Source: JACMLX01 sp040384325 (GTDB taxonomy: Bacteria; Gemmatimonadota; Gemmatimonadetes; Gemmatimonadales; Gemmatimonadaceae). From it: DNA of 64,000 nt. Numbering within the stretch: the stretch's first letter is position 1; each line of letters starts with the position of its first letter. The position numbers were made by a program, and so were the translations under genes. The DNA is taken from NCBI GenBank assembly GCA_040384325.1, contig JAZKJL010000003.1, forward strand, positions 682,001 to 746,000, in the 5' to 3' direction. Below the pieces are notes generated by a model that saw only the letters and a program-made list of their open reading frames with translations, did not search any database and had not been told where the DNA came from. This document shows, in pieces, positions 8,205 through 17,935 of the stretch.

Positions 8205-9160
8205 CGGGCCTCGGCAAGGATCTGCTCGACCTCGAATCGCTCAGCGCCGAGCAGATCACTGCCATTCTCGACACCGCCGAACCGCTGAAGGCCATCAGCC
8301 TGCGCGCGATCAAGAAGGTGCCGACGCTGCGTGGTGAGACGATCGTGAACCTGTTCTTCGAGGCCTCCACGCGCACCCGCGTCAGCTTCGAGTTCGCCGA
8401 GAAGCGCATGTCGGCCGACGCGGTGAACGTGGCCATCGGCAACTCGTCGGTGAGCAAGGGCGAGACGCTGGTGGACACGGCGCGCAACCTCGAGGCGATG
8501 AAGATCGACATGGTGGTGATCCGCCACCAGGCCAGCGGTGCGGCACGCTTCCTCGCCGAGCGCATCGAGTCGAACGTGATCAACGCCGGTGACGGCACAC
8601 ACGAACATCCGACGCAAGGCCTGCTCGACCTGCTCACGCTGCGCGACAAGTGGGGCTCGCTGAAGGGCAAGCGCGTCTGCCTCTGCGGCGACGTGCTGCA
8701 CAGCCGGGTGGCGCGCTCCAACATCCACGGCCTGCGCAAGCTCGGCGCCGAGGTGGCGGTGTGCGGGCCGCGGTCGCTGCTGCCGAATGGCGCCGAGGAG
8801 GCGCTTGGCGTGACGGTGTTCGATCGCATCGAGCAGGCGATCGAGTGGGCCGACGCGCTCAACATCCTGCGATTGCAGCTGGAACGGATGACGGCGGGGT
8901 ACATCCCATCGCTGCGTGAATACAACCGTGTGTTCGGCGTCACGCGCGAACGGCTGGACCGCGCACCGGGCGACCTGCTGATCCTGCATCCCGGCCCGAT
9001 GAACCGCGGCGTGGAAATCGATTCCGACGTCGCCGACGGACCGCACAGCCTGATCCTCGACCAGGTGACGAACGGCGTGGCGGTGCGCATGGCGGTGTTG
9101 TACCTGTTACGGGGCGGACGCCCCGATTTGGCAGCGGCCGGCACGGCCGCGGGAGAATGA
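8201..9160 (+). CDS. pyrB: Aspartate carbamoyltransferase catalytic subunit
   Basis: It joins carbamoyl phosphate and L-aspartate to form N-carbamoyl-aspartate, the committed step of pyrimidine synthesis. Signature residues are visible: the carbamoyl-phosphate loop FFEASTRTR (52-60, STRT 56-59), HPTQGLLD (from 136), and the C-terminal HPGPMNRGVEI. At 319 residues it matches the stand-alone catalytic chain. No pyrI regulatory subunit lies next to it. It is cytoplasmic, overlaps pyrR by 4 nt, and is followed after 7 nt by pyrC. Confidence 0.97.
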   Translation: MTGLGKDLLDLESLSAEQITAILDTAEPLKAISLRAIKKVPTLRGETIVNLFFEASTRTRVSFEFAEKRMSADAVNVAIGNSSVSKGETLVDTARNLEAMKIDMVVIRHQASGAARFLAERIESNVINAGDGTHEHPTQGLLDLLTLRDKWGSLKGKRVCLCGDVLHSRVARSNIHGLRKLGAEVAVCGPRSLLPNGAEEALGVTVFDRIEQAIEWADALNILRLQLERMTAGYIPSLREYNRVFGVTRERLDRAPGDLLILHPGPMNRGVEIDSDVADGPHSLILDQVTNGVAVRMAVLYLLRGGRPDLAAAGTAAGE

Positions 9161-9167
9161 CGAACGG

Positions 9168-10466
9168 ATGACGACGCGCCCCCTGCTGCTCACCGGCGGC
9201 CACCTGCTCGACCCGTCGATCGGGCTCGATGGCATCGGCGACCTGCTGCTCACCGATGGCGTGGTGACGGCCGTGGGTGGTCAGATCGCCGGCCCCGATG
9301 ACGCCGAGCGCGTGGACTGCCGCGGGATGCACGTCACGCCGGGCTTCATCGACGTGCACTGTCACCTGCGTGAACCGGGTCGCGAGGACGTGGAGACGAT
9401 CGCCACCGGTGCCCGCGCCGCGGCCGCCGGTGGCTTCACCGCCGTCTGCGCGATGCCGAACACCGATCCGGTGACCGACAACCAGGCCGCGGTGGGCTTC
9501 ATCCGTGCGCAGGCCGCGAAGGCGAACGCATCACGCGTCTACCCGATCGGGTCGATCTCGGTGGGCATGAACGGTGTGCAGCTGAGCGAGATGGGGGAGA
9601 TGGTCGCCGCCGGTGCGGTGGCGGTGAGCGACGATGGTCGGCCGGTGGTGAGTGCGCAGCTGATGCGCACGGCGCTGGAGTATGCGCGCACCTTCGGGAT
9701 CCCGGTCGCGGATCACTGCGAGGAGCCGACGCTGGCGCACGGTGGTGTGATGAACGAAGGCGTGATCAGCGCCCGGCTCGGATTGAAGGGCATTCCGTCG
9801 GAGAGCGAGGAGATCATGGTGATCCGTGACATCCTGCTCGCGCGGCGCACGGGTGGACGTGTGCACCTCTGTCACATGAGCACCTGGGGCAGCGTGGAGT
9901 TGATCCGGTGGGGCAAGGAGCGTGGCATTCCGGTGACGGCGGAGGTCTGCCCGCATCACCTCACGCTGACCGAGGAGCGCGTCGGCCAGTACGACACGAA
10001 CGCGAAGATGAACCCGCCGCTGCGCACGCAGCGCGACGTGGATGCGCTCATCGCGGCGCTGAAGGACGGGACCATCGACTGCGTCGCCACCGACCATGCG
10101 CCGCACCACAACGACGAGAAGAACCGCGAGTTCGCCGATGCACCGAACGGCATCGTGGGACTCGAGACGGCGCTGTCGGTGCTGCTGACGTGGCTGGTCA
10201 CGCCGGGCACGATCACGCTGTCGCAGCTGGTGGAGAAGCTGTCGTGCGCACCGGCCCGCGTGTTCGGGCTGCCGGGCGGCACGCTGCGTCGCGGTGGCAT
10301 CGCCGACGTGACCGTGTTCGACGCGGCAGCCTCGTGGACGGTGCAGGGCAACGACTTCCGCAGCAAGGGACGCAACTCGCCGTGGCTCGGTGCGACGCTG
10401 TCGGGTCGCGTGGCGCGGTGCATCGTGGGTGGACGGCAGGTGCACCTGCGCGACGGCCTGACCTGA
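9168..10466 (+). CDS. pyrC: Dihydroorotase (class I)
   Basis: This zinc amidohydrolase cyclises N-carbamoyl-aspartate to dihydroorotate. The metal-binding DVHCHLREPG is at residues 62-71 (H64 and H66), followed by the conserved ATDHAPH region around residues 302-308 and PNGIVGLETAL after it. The 432-residue length fits class I (PyrC of the Bacillus type) rather than the shorter class II enzymes. ATG 9168 is preceded by GGGAGA around 9150. It is co-transcribed with pyrR and pyrB; the rest of the pathway (carA/B, pyrD, pyrE, pyrF) is not in this window. Confidence 0.96.
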   Translation: MTTRPLLLTGGHLLDPSIGLDGIGDLLLTDGVVTAVGGQIAGPDDAERVDCRGMHVTPGFIDVHCHLREPGREDVETIATGARAAAAGGFTAVCAMPNTDPVTDNQAAVGFIRAQAAKANASRVYPIGSISVGMNGVQLSEMGEMVAAGAVAVSDDGRPVVSAQLMRTALEYARTFGIPVADHCEEPTLAHGGVMNEGVISARLGLKGIPSESEEIMVIRDILLARRTGGRVHLCHMSTWGSVELIRWGKERGIPVTAEVCPHHLTLTEERVGQYDTNAKMNPPLRTQRDVDALIAALKDGTIDCVATDHAPHHNDEKNREFADAPNGIVGLETALSVLLTWLVTPGTITLSQLVEKLSCAPARVFGLPGGTLRRGGIADVTVFDAAASWTVQGNDFRSKGRNSPWLGATLSGRVARCIVGGRQVHLRDGLT

Positions 10467-10476
10467 TGTCGCGCTG

Positions 10477-11184
10477 ATGGCCACGCAGCGTCCTCACCGC
10501 TTGCAGTCGTCGTTCGCGACGCGTGAGGCCGTGGTGCACGTCTGCCGCGCCCTCGCCGAACGGCAGCTGATCGCCGGGCAGGATGGCAACGTGTCGGTGC
10601 GCACCGGCGACAATCGGCTGCTGATGACGCCGGCCGGATTCGCGAAGGGCGCGATCGATGCCGACGACCTGGTGGAAGTCACGCTGGATGGCGCCCAACT
10701 CGCCGGGCGCAACGCACCGTCCAGCGAGATGGGGCTGCACCTGGCGGCGTACGCGGCGCGCCCCGACGTGACGGCGGTGGTGCATGCTCATCCGGTGGCG
10801 GCGACCGCGTTCACGCTGGTGGGTGAGACGGTGCCGGACGGTGTCCTGGCGGAGCTGATGCTGAGCGTCGGGCCGGTGGCACTGGCGCCGTACGTGCAGC
10901 CAGGAACGGCCGAGCTTGGTCTATCGCTGGTGCCGCTGTTCCGGCACCACGACGTGATCCTGCTCGCGCACCACGGCGCGGTGTCGGTGGGTCGGTCGCT
11001 GCAGGCGGCGCACTTCGCCATGGAGACGCTGGAGCATGGTGCCAGGATGATCCATCTGGCGCGACAGCTCGGCGACGTGGTTACGTTGGACGTTGCAGCG
11101 TGCGACGCGCTGCGCGCGTCCCGGCGCCGGGCGCGCCACGATGCGGCCGACGGGGCCGCGCTCAAGGAGACCACGGATGACTGA
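10477..11184 (+). CDS. Class II aldolase/adducin family protein
   Basis: This zinc-dependent aldolase fold is related to L-fuculose-phosphate aldolase and ribulose-phosphate epimerase. The active-site pattern is intact: GNVSVR at 37-42, SSEMGLHLA with E84, the zinc ligands H103 and H105 in HAHP, and H166 in AHHGAVSVG. At 235 residues it is a normal single-domain member. The substrate cannot be assigned; a sugar-phosphate or methylthioribulose-like substrate is possible. It follows pyrC by 10 nt and its last 8 nt overlap the next gene, so it is probably in the same transcript. A link to pyrimidine synthesis is not obvious. Confidence 0.88.
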   Translation: MATQRPHRLQSSFATREAVVHVCRALAERQLIAGQDGNVSVRTGDNRLLMTPAGFAKGAIDADDLVEVTLDGAQLAGRNAPSSEMGLHLAAYAARPDVTAVVHAHPVAATAFTLVGETVPDGVLAELMLSVGPVALAPYVQPGTAELGLSLVPLFRHHDVILLAHHGAVSVGRSLQAAHFAMETLEHGARMIHLARQLGDVVTLDVAACDALRASRRRARHDAADGAALKETTDD

Positions 11185-12085
11185 CGTGTCGAACGCGCTC
11201 GAGGCCGTCGCGGCGTTGATCGCCGAGCGCACGAAGTACGAGGGCTGGATCAGTGCGCTCGCCACCAAGAGCGACGTGCCGAGCCACGTGCTGGAGAAGG
11301 TGCGGGCCGACTACACCAGTCGCCTGCGCTCCGTGCTGCAGGCGTTCACCGGTCACACCCCGGCGCTCGATGCGGCGCTCAGTGAGCTGCAGTCGCGCGA
11401 CGGATCGCTGGCGGCGCAGGAGAAGGCCTGCCGCGACGAACATGCCGAGGGCGAGCTGCGCCACATGGTCGGCGAATACGATGCCGACCAGTGGGACAAG
11501 GTGCGCATCGGACATGAGGCGCTGCTGTCACGGTTGGCGAGCGAGCGTCAGGGCATCGCCGGCGAGCTTTCGGGCGTGCAGCGCAGCCTGGCTGCGGCCG
11601 CCGACGCTGCGCAGCGCGCACGGTCCATCGGTGACATGGTGGTGACGCCGCCGAGCAGCGGCCGGCTCGAGTCGCCGACGCCCGCGATCCAGGGCATGAT
11701 GGGCGAGACCGCCGCGCCACCGCCGGCTCCTGTGTACGAAGAGCCACCGGTGCAGCAGCCGTATCGGCCCACGCCGGTGCCGGCGTCGCCGGAGCCCGTC
11801 GAGCGCCGACCGCTGTCGGATGACCTTGGCTTCCTGCGCACCACGCCGCGCAACGTCGCCGCGCCGCGTGATGGTGGCATGGCCGCCGAGGCGGCGTCCA
11901 CCGCCACCGCCATGAAGTCGCCGGAGACCCCGATGCTCCGCATCGTGCCGAACGCCACGCCGGCGCAGTCGCCACCACAGCCAGTGGACGCCGCAAAGAC
12001 GCTGCGGTGTGCCGAGTGCGGGACGATGAATTACGCCACCGAGTGGTATTGCGAGCGCTGCGGCGGTGAGCTGGCGGTGCTCTAG
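11177..12085 (+). CDS. Hypothetical coiled-coil protein with C-terminal zinc ribbon
   Basis: The 302-residue protein has three parts: a charged helical/coiled-coil region (about 1-155), a proline/alanine-rich linker (about 160-270), and a zinc ribbon at the extreme C-terminus with ligands C278, C281, C292 and C295 (CAEC...CERC). There is no signal peptide or transmembrane segment, so it is cytoplasmic. ATG 11177 is chosen because AAGGAGA lies 7-13 nt upstream and it begins inside the end of the aldolase gene. The family is not recognised; the layout suggests a scaffold or nucleic-acid/protein-binding adaptor, which is inference. A shared terminator separates it from rpsT. Confidence 0.82.
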   Translation: MTDVSNALEAVAALIAERTKYEGWISALATKSDVPSHVLEKVRADYTSRLRSVLQAFTGHTPALDAALSELQSRDGSLAAQEKACRDEHAEGELRHMVGEYDADQWDKVRIGHEALLSRLASERQGIAGELSGVQRSLAAAADAAQRARSIGDMVVTPPSSGRLESPTPAIQGMMGETAAPPPAPVYEEPPVQQPYRPTPVPASPEPVERRPLSDDLGFLRTTPRNVAAPRDGGMAAEAASTATAMKSPETPMLRIVPNATPAQSPPQPVDAAKTLRCAECGTMNYATEWYCERCGGELAVL

Positions 12086-12109
12086 GGCTCGTGTGATGTG
12101 CTGAACGAC

Positions 12110-12139
12110 AAACGGGCGAACCAGATGGTTCGCCCGTTT
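12110..12139. terminator. Bidirectional intrinsic terminator
   Basis: A perfect 13-bp stem, AAACGGGCGAACC (12110-12122) and GGTTCGCCCGTTT (12127-12139), with an AGAT loop. It lies between the zinc-ribbon gene (plus) and rpsT (minus). The A-rich and T-rich flanks let it work in both directions. Confidence 0.92.
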
Positions 12140-12164
12140 GCGTCACATCACGAACTGTCGCGAG

Positions 12165-12416
12165 TCAGGCTGCGGCAGCGGCGTTCGCACGCTTGGCCAT
12201 CCGGCTCTTCTGCCGGGCGGCCGCGTTCTTGTGGATCAGGCCCTTGCGAGCCGCACGATCGAGCAGCGTGGTGGCCACTCCACGTACCTCTGCCGACGCG
12301 CCCTCGGCCTTGGCCTTCTTGAGGGCGGTGCGCAGCGCGGAACGCTGCGCGCGATTGCGTGCCTGGGCGGCACGCGACTTCCGCATGTTCTTCTTTGCGG
12401 AGGCGATATTCGGCAC
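12165..12416 (-). CDS. rpsT: 30S ribosomal protein S20
   Basis: S20 binds 16S rRNA early in small-subunit assembly. The protein is short, basic and alanine-rich, with the typical start PNIASAKKNMRKS and the downstream AAARQKSRMAKR region. I place the start at GTG 12416-12414, giving 83 residues beginning (V/M)PNIASAKK as in other S20 proteins. The sequence GGAG six bases upstream is then its ribosome-binding site; a TTG twelve bases further up would swallow that site. It is transcribed alone from the promoter at 12472-12499 and ends at the shared terminator. Confidence 0.95.
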   Translation of the reverse strand: MPNIASAKKNMRKSRAAQARNRAQRSALRTALKKAKAEGASAEVRGVATTLLDRAARKGLIHKNAAARQKSRMAKRANAAAAA

Positions 12417-12446
12417 CGATAACTCCAATTCAGAAAATGAACACGA

Positions 12447-12465
12447 TTCGCCTGTCTTGGGCGAA
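12447..12465 (-). promoter_or_regulatory. 5'-end hairpin in rpsT leader
   Basis: TTCGCC (12447-12452) and GGCGAA (12460-12465) are perfect complements around a 7-nt loop. With the promoter at 12472-12499 the transcript would start near 12465, placing this hairpin at the very 5' end. A role in mRNA stability or in S20 control of its own translation is possible but not shown. Confidence 0.45.
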
Positions 12466-12471
12466 CCGCGA

Positions 12472-12499
12472 AAGATAGGGAGCCGGGCGGTGGTGTCAA
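12472..12499 (-). promoter_or_regulatory. Sigma70-type promoter of rpsT
   Basis: On the minus strand TTGACA (12499-12494) and TATCTT (12477-12472) are separated by 16 bp, close to the housekeeping consensus. It lies 56 nt upstream of the rpsT GTG. Confidence 0.8.
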
Positions 12500-12513
12500 T
12501 CTTCCACGCTGTC

Positions 12514-12542
12514 TTGGCCCGGGCTGCCGGCCCTCTTAGGTT
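12514..12542 (+). promoter_or_regulatory. Possible promoter of the scpA operon
   Basis: TTGGCC (12514-12519), a 17-bp spacer and TAGGTT (12537-12542). The same TAGGTT hexamer is found in the better-supported secD promoter. It partly faces the rpsT promoter. If used, the scpA leader would be about 170 nt long and hold no obvious structured element. Confidence 0.4.
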
Positions 12543-12715
12543 GCCATGCTCCCTCGGAGTGTCCCCCGTGGCCGATCCTGCGGGACAGGCCCGGCCCGAC
12601 CCTCCGGACCCACTCCGCCGCCCCGGACCAGCGCCCGCGTGCCATCCTCCTGCCGCTCCCGACCCATGATCGACACCGTGGACCGCCCGGGAACGGTACG
12701 CAGGAACCAGCCGGC

Positions 12716-13543
12716 GTGAGCGAGCAGGCCCTCACCGCCACCGGCCCCGACCGCGGCGACGACGACGCCGCGGCGGAGGATGACACTGTGGTGCCCGAGA
12801 CCGTGGCAGCGCCGGTCGCCGTCGAGCCCGCCGCCCCGGTCAGCTTCCTGGTGGACCTCCCGGCCTACGCCGGCCCGCTCGACCTGCTCCTGTCGCTGAT
12901 CCGCGACGAGAAGGTCGACATCTACGACATCCCCATCGCGCACATCGCGAAGCAGTTCCTGCTGCGCATCCGCGTGCTGCAGCTGAACGACGCCGCCGAG
13001 TATCTCGAACTGGCGGCGCGCCTGCTGCGCATCAAGGCGCAGATGCTGCTGCCGCGGCATGGCGAGGTGGAGACGTGGGAGGATCCGCGCGCGGAGCTGG
13101 TGCGCCGGCTGCTCGAATATCAGCAGATGCGCGAGGTGGTGGACATCCTCGAGCGTCGCGGTGATGAGCGCCGCAGCCGCTTCGCCCGTGCCTACCTGCC
13201 CGAGGCGGGTGAAGCGGTGATGGCACCACTGGCGTTGTCACTCGGCGAGCTGCTGACGGCCGTCGATCGCATCCTGCGCGTGACGAAGGAGCCCACCGTC
13301 CACACCGTGGTGGCGCGGACCCTCGACGTGGCCGGTGCCATCGCGATGGTGCGGAACGTGATCGCCGACCGGCGCACCATGCGTTGGAGCGACCTGGTGG
13401 CACGCGATGCGGAGCCGTGGCAGATCCTGTCCATGTTGCTCGCATTGCTCGAGCTGGCGAAGCTGGGAGAGCTGCGGCTCGCACAGCCCCGCCCATTTGC
13501 ATCCGTCGAGATTGAGCATGATACCCCTGGTGAAGCTGCTTGA
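12716..13543 (+). CDS. scpA: Segregation and condensation protein A
   Basis: ScpA is the kleisin subunit that bridges SMC heads and recruits ScpB for chromosome condensation and segregation. After an acidic, low-complexity N-terminus (about 1-40) the family core begins at YAGPLDLLLSLIRDEKVDIY (51-70), continues with AAEYLELAARLLRIKAQMLL, and ends in a winged-helix region with LLALLELAKLGELRL. The 275-residue length is usual. Translation starts at GTG 12716. The last 26 nt overlap scpB, so the two are translationally linked. smc itself is not in the window. Confidence 0.95.
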   Translation: MSEQALTATGPDRGDDDAAAEDDTVVPETVAAPVAVEPAAPVSFLVDLPAYAGPLDLLLSLIRDEKVDIYDIPIAHIAKQFLLRIRVLQLNDAAEYLELAARLLRIKAQMLLPRHGEVETWEDPRAELVRRLLEYQQMREVVDILERRGDERRSRFARAYLPEAGEAVMAPLALSLGELLTAVDRILRVTKEPTVHTVVARTLDVAGAIAMVRNVIADRRTMRWSDLVARDAEPWQILSMLLALLELAKLGELRLAQPRPFASVEIEHDTPGEAA

Positions 13544-14060
13544 GGCGGCGCTCTTCGCGAGCCCGCGCCCGATTCCCGTCGAGGAGTTGAGCGTGCTGGC
13601 TCCGGAGGCGAGTCCGGCCGAGATCGCGTCGGCGCTGGACACGCTGCGCGAGCACTATGACGTCGATGGCCACGGCGTGGAGCTGGCGGAAATCGGCGGT
13701 GGCTGGCAGATCCTCACGCGCGCCGAATACACCGAGGCGATCGAACGCGCGCAGCTCGCCGCGCGCCCGCAGCGATTGTCGGCTGCGGCGCTGGAAACGC
13801 TGGCGATCATCGCCTACCGGCAGCCGATCGGTCGCACGGAAGTGGAGGAGATTCGCGGCGTCGCCGTGGGCTCGATTCTCAAATCATTGCAGGAGCGCGC
13901 GCTGATCGACGTCGTGGGTCGGGCCGAAGGGCTGGGTCGTCCGTTGCTGTACGGGACGACGTCGTTGTTCCTCGAGCAGTTCGCGTTGCGGCACCTCGAA
14001 GAGTTGCCGCGCGCCGACGAGCTCGCGATCGCGTTGCGTCCCACGCCGCAGCCGCTGTGA
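13518..14060 (+). CDS. scpB: Segregation and condensation protein B
   Basis: ScpB forms dimers that bind ScpA and regulate the SMC complex. It has two winged-helix domains: IPLVKLLEAALFASPRPIPV at the N-terminus, and the conserved LSAAALETLAIIAYRQPIGR and IRGVAVGSILKSLQERALI in the second. The 180-residue length is typical. The frame is open further upstream inside scpA, but ATG 13518 matches the family start. Its stop overlaps the start of the pseudouridine synthase gene by 4 nt (GTGA). Confidence 0.95.
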   Translation: MIPLVKLLEAALFASPRPIPVEELSVLAPEASPAEIASALDTLREHYDVDGHGVELAEIGGGWQILTRAEYTEAIERAQLAARPQRLSAAALETLAIIAYRQPIGRTEVEEIRGVAVGSILKSLQERALIDVVGRAEGLGRPLLYGTTSLFLEQFALRHLEELPRADELAIALRPTPQPL

Positions 14061-15004
14061 CCGGCCGACCGCCGCGTCGTACCGGCACGGGTGGGAAGGC
14101 GCCGCCGAAGCCGCGTGGCGTGAAGCCGCCGGAACGGCCGGCGGCCAAGGGCACGCGCACGCCGCTCGGTCCAGAGGCGCGTGATCCGCGCAAGCGCAGC
14201 CCGCGCAAGGCACCGGGTGGCGGCAGCGCGCGACCGGCGGCACCACTCGCACCGACGGTCGTCAAGACGCCGAAGGATGCGCGCGAGACGATGCGCCTGC
14301 AGCGGTTCCTGGCGCGCGCTGGCGTGACGTCACGGCGTCAGGCCGAGACGATGATCACCGAAGGGCAGGTGACGGTGAACGGCGTGGTGGCCACGCTCGG
14401 CTCCAGTGTCGACCCGCTGCAGGACGTGGTGGTGGTCGGCGGGAACCGGGTGAAGATGGCCGACACCGTGACCTGGCTGGTGCTCAACAAGCCGGCCGGC
14501 GTGGTGACGACGCGCACCGATCCCGAAGGCCGTGACACGGTGTTCGACCTGGTGCCGAACGTCGCCGGCCTGACGTATGTGGGGCGCCTCGATTACATGA
14601 CGGAAGGCGTGCTGGTGATGACCAGCGATGGTCGCGCGGCGCATCTGCTCACGCACCCGAGCCGTGAAGTGACGCGCACCTACGAGGCGGTGGTGCAGGG
14701 CGCGGCGATGGCCGCCCTCGATGCATTGCAGGCCGGCGTGGAACTCGATGACGGCATGGTGTACGTCGATGCGGCGCACGTGGACAAGCTCGGTCGCAGC
14801 CGGTGGTTGCTGACGCTCACCTTGCACGAGGGACGGAATCGCGAGGTGCGTCGTCTGTGTGAGGCGGTCGGCCTGACGGTCGACAAGCTGACCCGCGTCA
14901 AGTTCGGGCCGGTGGGGCTGGGCGACCTTCCGCCCGGGCAGTGGCGGCCGCTGTCGCCGACGGAACTCCGCGGATTGGCGATCCGCGGTGGCGTCGAGAA
15001 GTAG
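14057..15004 (+). CDS. Pseudouridine synthase, RsuA/RluB family
   Basis: It isomerises a uridine of rRNA to pseudouridine. It contains an S4 RNA-binding domain (about 80-130, MRLQRFLARAGVTSRRQAE) and an RsuA-type catalytic domain with the catalytic Asp D179 in GRLDYMTEG and the NKPAGVV motif at 144-150. The first 75 residues are a lysine/arginine/proline-rich extension, probably disordered and RNA-binding. scpA-scpB-rluB is a widespread order, so 23S rRNA (RluB-type) is the likely substrate; this is inference. It starts at GTG 14057. Total 315 residues. Confidence 0.92.
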   Translation: MTGRPPRRTGTGGKAPPKPRGVKPPERPAAKGTRTPLGPEARDPRKRSPRKAPGGGSARPAAPLAPTVVKTPKDARETMRLQRFLARAGVTSRRQAETMITEGQVTVNGVVATLGSSVDPLQDVVVVGGNRVKMADTVTWLVLNKPAGVVTTRTDPEGRDTVFDLVPNVAGLTYVGRLDYMTEGVLVMTSDGRAAHLLTHPSREVTRTYEAVVQGAAMAALDALQAGVELDDGMVYVDAAHVDKLGRSRWLLTLTLHEGRNREVRRLCEAVGLTVDKLTRVKFGPVGLGDLPPGQWRPLSPTELRGLAIRGGVEK

Positions 15005-15058
15005 GCCCACGCAGGTGCGGGATCGATCACCCACTCTTCCAGGCTGGAGAACGCGCGC

Positions 15059-16038
<980 letters not shown>

Positions 16039-16042
<4 letters not shown>

Positions 16043-17001
16043 ACCTGCGCTGGCGCCGCTCCGCCCCTGCGGTGCGTCCGCCGGAGCCCCCCACCACTGC
16101 GGTGCTCGGCGCCCCGGCACCGTTGGAAATCCTCGAGCAGGTGCGTCGCCTCGAGTTGAAGATGCGGCGCCTGGTGAACTCACGCTTTGCCGGTGAGTAC
16201 CGCTCGGTGTACAAGGGCCAGGGCATGGAGTTCTCGGAGGTGCGCGAGTACCAGCCCGGCGACGAGGTGCGCAGCATCGACTGGAACGTGACGGCGCGCT
16301 TGCAGAAGCCGTACGTGAAGCGGTACGTCGAGGAGCGCGAGCTGACGGTGCTGTTGCTGGTGGACTGCTCGGCGTCGGCGCACTTCGGCACCCGCACCCG
16401 CTTCAAGGACGACGTGTCGCTGGAGGTCGCGGCGGTGCTCGGCCTCTCCGCATTGCGCAACAACGATCGCGTGGGGCTGGTGGCGTTCACCGATCGCGTC
16501 GAACATGCGGTGCCGCCACGCAAGGGACGGCGGCATGGCCTGCGGCTGCTGCGCGACCTGCTCTCGCTCCGTCCGGTCGGCCAGCGCACCAACGTCGCGC
16601 TGGCATGCGAACAGGCGGAGCGACATCTCGCCCATCGCTCGCTGGTGTTCGTCCTCTCCGACTGCAACGATCCCGGAGCCGAGGCCGCGCTGCTGCGACT
16701 GGCAGCACGCCATCAGGTCGTCGTGATCACCGTGGACGACCCGGTGGAACAGGCGCTGCCTGCTGCCGGGGTGCTGGTGCTGGCCGATCCGGAGACCGGT
16801 GACCGGGTGGAGGTGGACAGCAGCGACACGGCGTTTCGTGCGCGCTACGCCGCCGCTGCGGTGGCGGCCAGCGAGCGTCGCGCGGCGATGTTCGCGCGCA
16901 CCGGCGTGACGGCGGTGCTGCTGCGCACCGACCAGCCGATCGTGGAGCCGTTGCTGGCCTACTTCCGTCGTGCCAGACCCATGTCGCGGCACGGGCGCTG
17001 A
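16039..17001 (+). CDS. DUF58 domain-containing protein (Bat operon)
   Basis: The DUF58 signature is clear: an N-terminal region with YRSVYKGQGMEFSEVREYQPGDE (split about 55-77), SIDWNVTARLQKPYVK, and a VWA-like core with VDCSAS as the metal site. The 320-residue protein has no transmembrane segment, so it is a soluble, cytoplasmic form. It starts at GTG 16039, overlapping moxR by 4 nt. MoxR-DUF58 pairs occur widely, and the DUF58 protein is thought to be a direct MoxR partner. Confidence 0.92.
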
Positions 17002-17002
17002 G

Positions 17003-17935
17003 ATGCGGATCGGGCGGTGGGTCGCGGCGCTGTTGCTGTTGACGGGTCGCGGCGTGTCGGCGCAGGAACCGGCACCGGCGATCGGCGACAGCGCGGGCCG
17101 GGTGACATTCCGCGTGCTGCCCGAGACGGTGACGGTTGGACAGCCGTTCATCGTGTCGCTGCGCGCCGTGCCGGTGCGCGGACGGCTGGCGATTGCGCCG
17201 CCGGTCCCCGACACCGGCGGCATCGTCGAGCCGCTCGATCCAGCGGTGGTGACGCGCCGCGGCGACACGCTGCTGGTGCGGTATCGGCTCATCGCCTGGC
17301 AGCCGGGCGTGCTCACGATTCCGCTGGCGCCGGTGCAGATGAAGCGTGACTCGAGCGAGATGCCGGTGCCGGTGGACATCCGCGTGGTGGTGGCGTCGGT
17401 GCTGCCTGCCGACACGGCGCGCCGGGTGCCGAAGGATGCGCGCGAGCTCTTCGCACCGCAGGCGCCATGGTGGGCGGGATGGTGGCAGTGGATGCTGGCA
17501 CTCCTCGCCTTGTTGCTCGGCGCATACCTGATCTATCGCTGGCGCACACGCGTGCGCGTCGTGGCACCGGACAAGCGCTCACCGGTGGACGTGGCCGAGG
17601 CGGCGTTCCAGCGCCTCGATGCACGCCAGCTGCTGGCGGCGGGTGAAGGGGCGCGGCACGTCGCCTTGGCGACGGAAGTGCTGCGCCAATACCTCGCCGA
17701 CATCGAGCCGTCGCTGGCGTTGTCGCTGACCAACGCGGAGCTGCTGGCCGCGGCCCGACCGATCACTGCGCTGCCCGGGCGCCAGCTGGCGCAACTGCTG
17801 GAGCAGACCGATGCCGTGCGTTTCAGCGGTGCCGGTGTGGACGGCGACACGGTGCGGAAGGTGAGCGGGATGGCGCGTGAACTGGTGCGCGACATCGACC
17901 GTGTGCGCACGGCATCCGACCGGCAGGTGGCCTGA
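17003..17935 (+). CDS. Membrane-anchored hypothetical protein of the Bat operon
   Basis: The 310-residue protein has a signal peptide (about 1-20, cleavage at VSA), a periplasmic beta-rich domain (about 30-135), one transmembrane helix (about 160-179) and a cytoplasmic tail (180-310). The short periplasmic part resembles a single BatD-type Ig-like domain, and the position between the DUF58 gene and batA matches the small BatD/DUF4381-like genes of MoxR operons. ATG 17003 follows the DUF58 stop by one base, and its stop overlaps batA (TGATG). The exact role is unknown. Confidence 0.8.
   Translation: MRIGRWVAALLLLTGRGVSAQEPAPAIGDSAGRVTFRVLPETVTVGQPFIVSLRAVPVRGRLAIAPPVPDTGGIVEPLDPAVVTRRGDTLLVRYRLIAWQPGVLTIPLAPVQMKRDSSEMPVPVDIRVVVASVLPADTARRVPKDARELFAPQAPWWAGWWQWMLALLALLLGAYLIYRWRTRVRVVAPDKRSPVDVAEAAFQRLDARQLLAAGEGARHVALATEVLRQYLADIEPSLALSLTNAELLAAARPITALPGRQLAQLLEQTDAVRFSGAGVDGDTVRKVSGMARELVRDIDRVRTASDRQVA

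Noticed and set aside
12546..12719. A 57-codon open frame upstream of scpA ending at its start
   Set aside because: Proline/arginine/serine-rich, no ribosome-binding site, no recognisable motif. A leader peptide cannot be excluded but is not supported.
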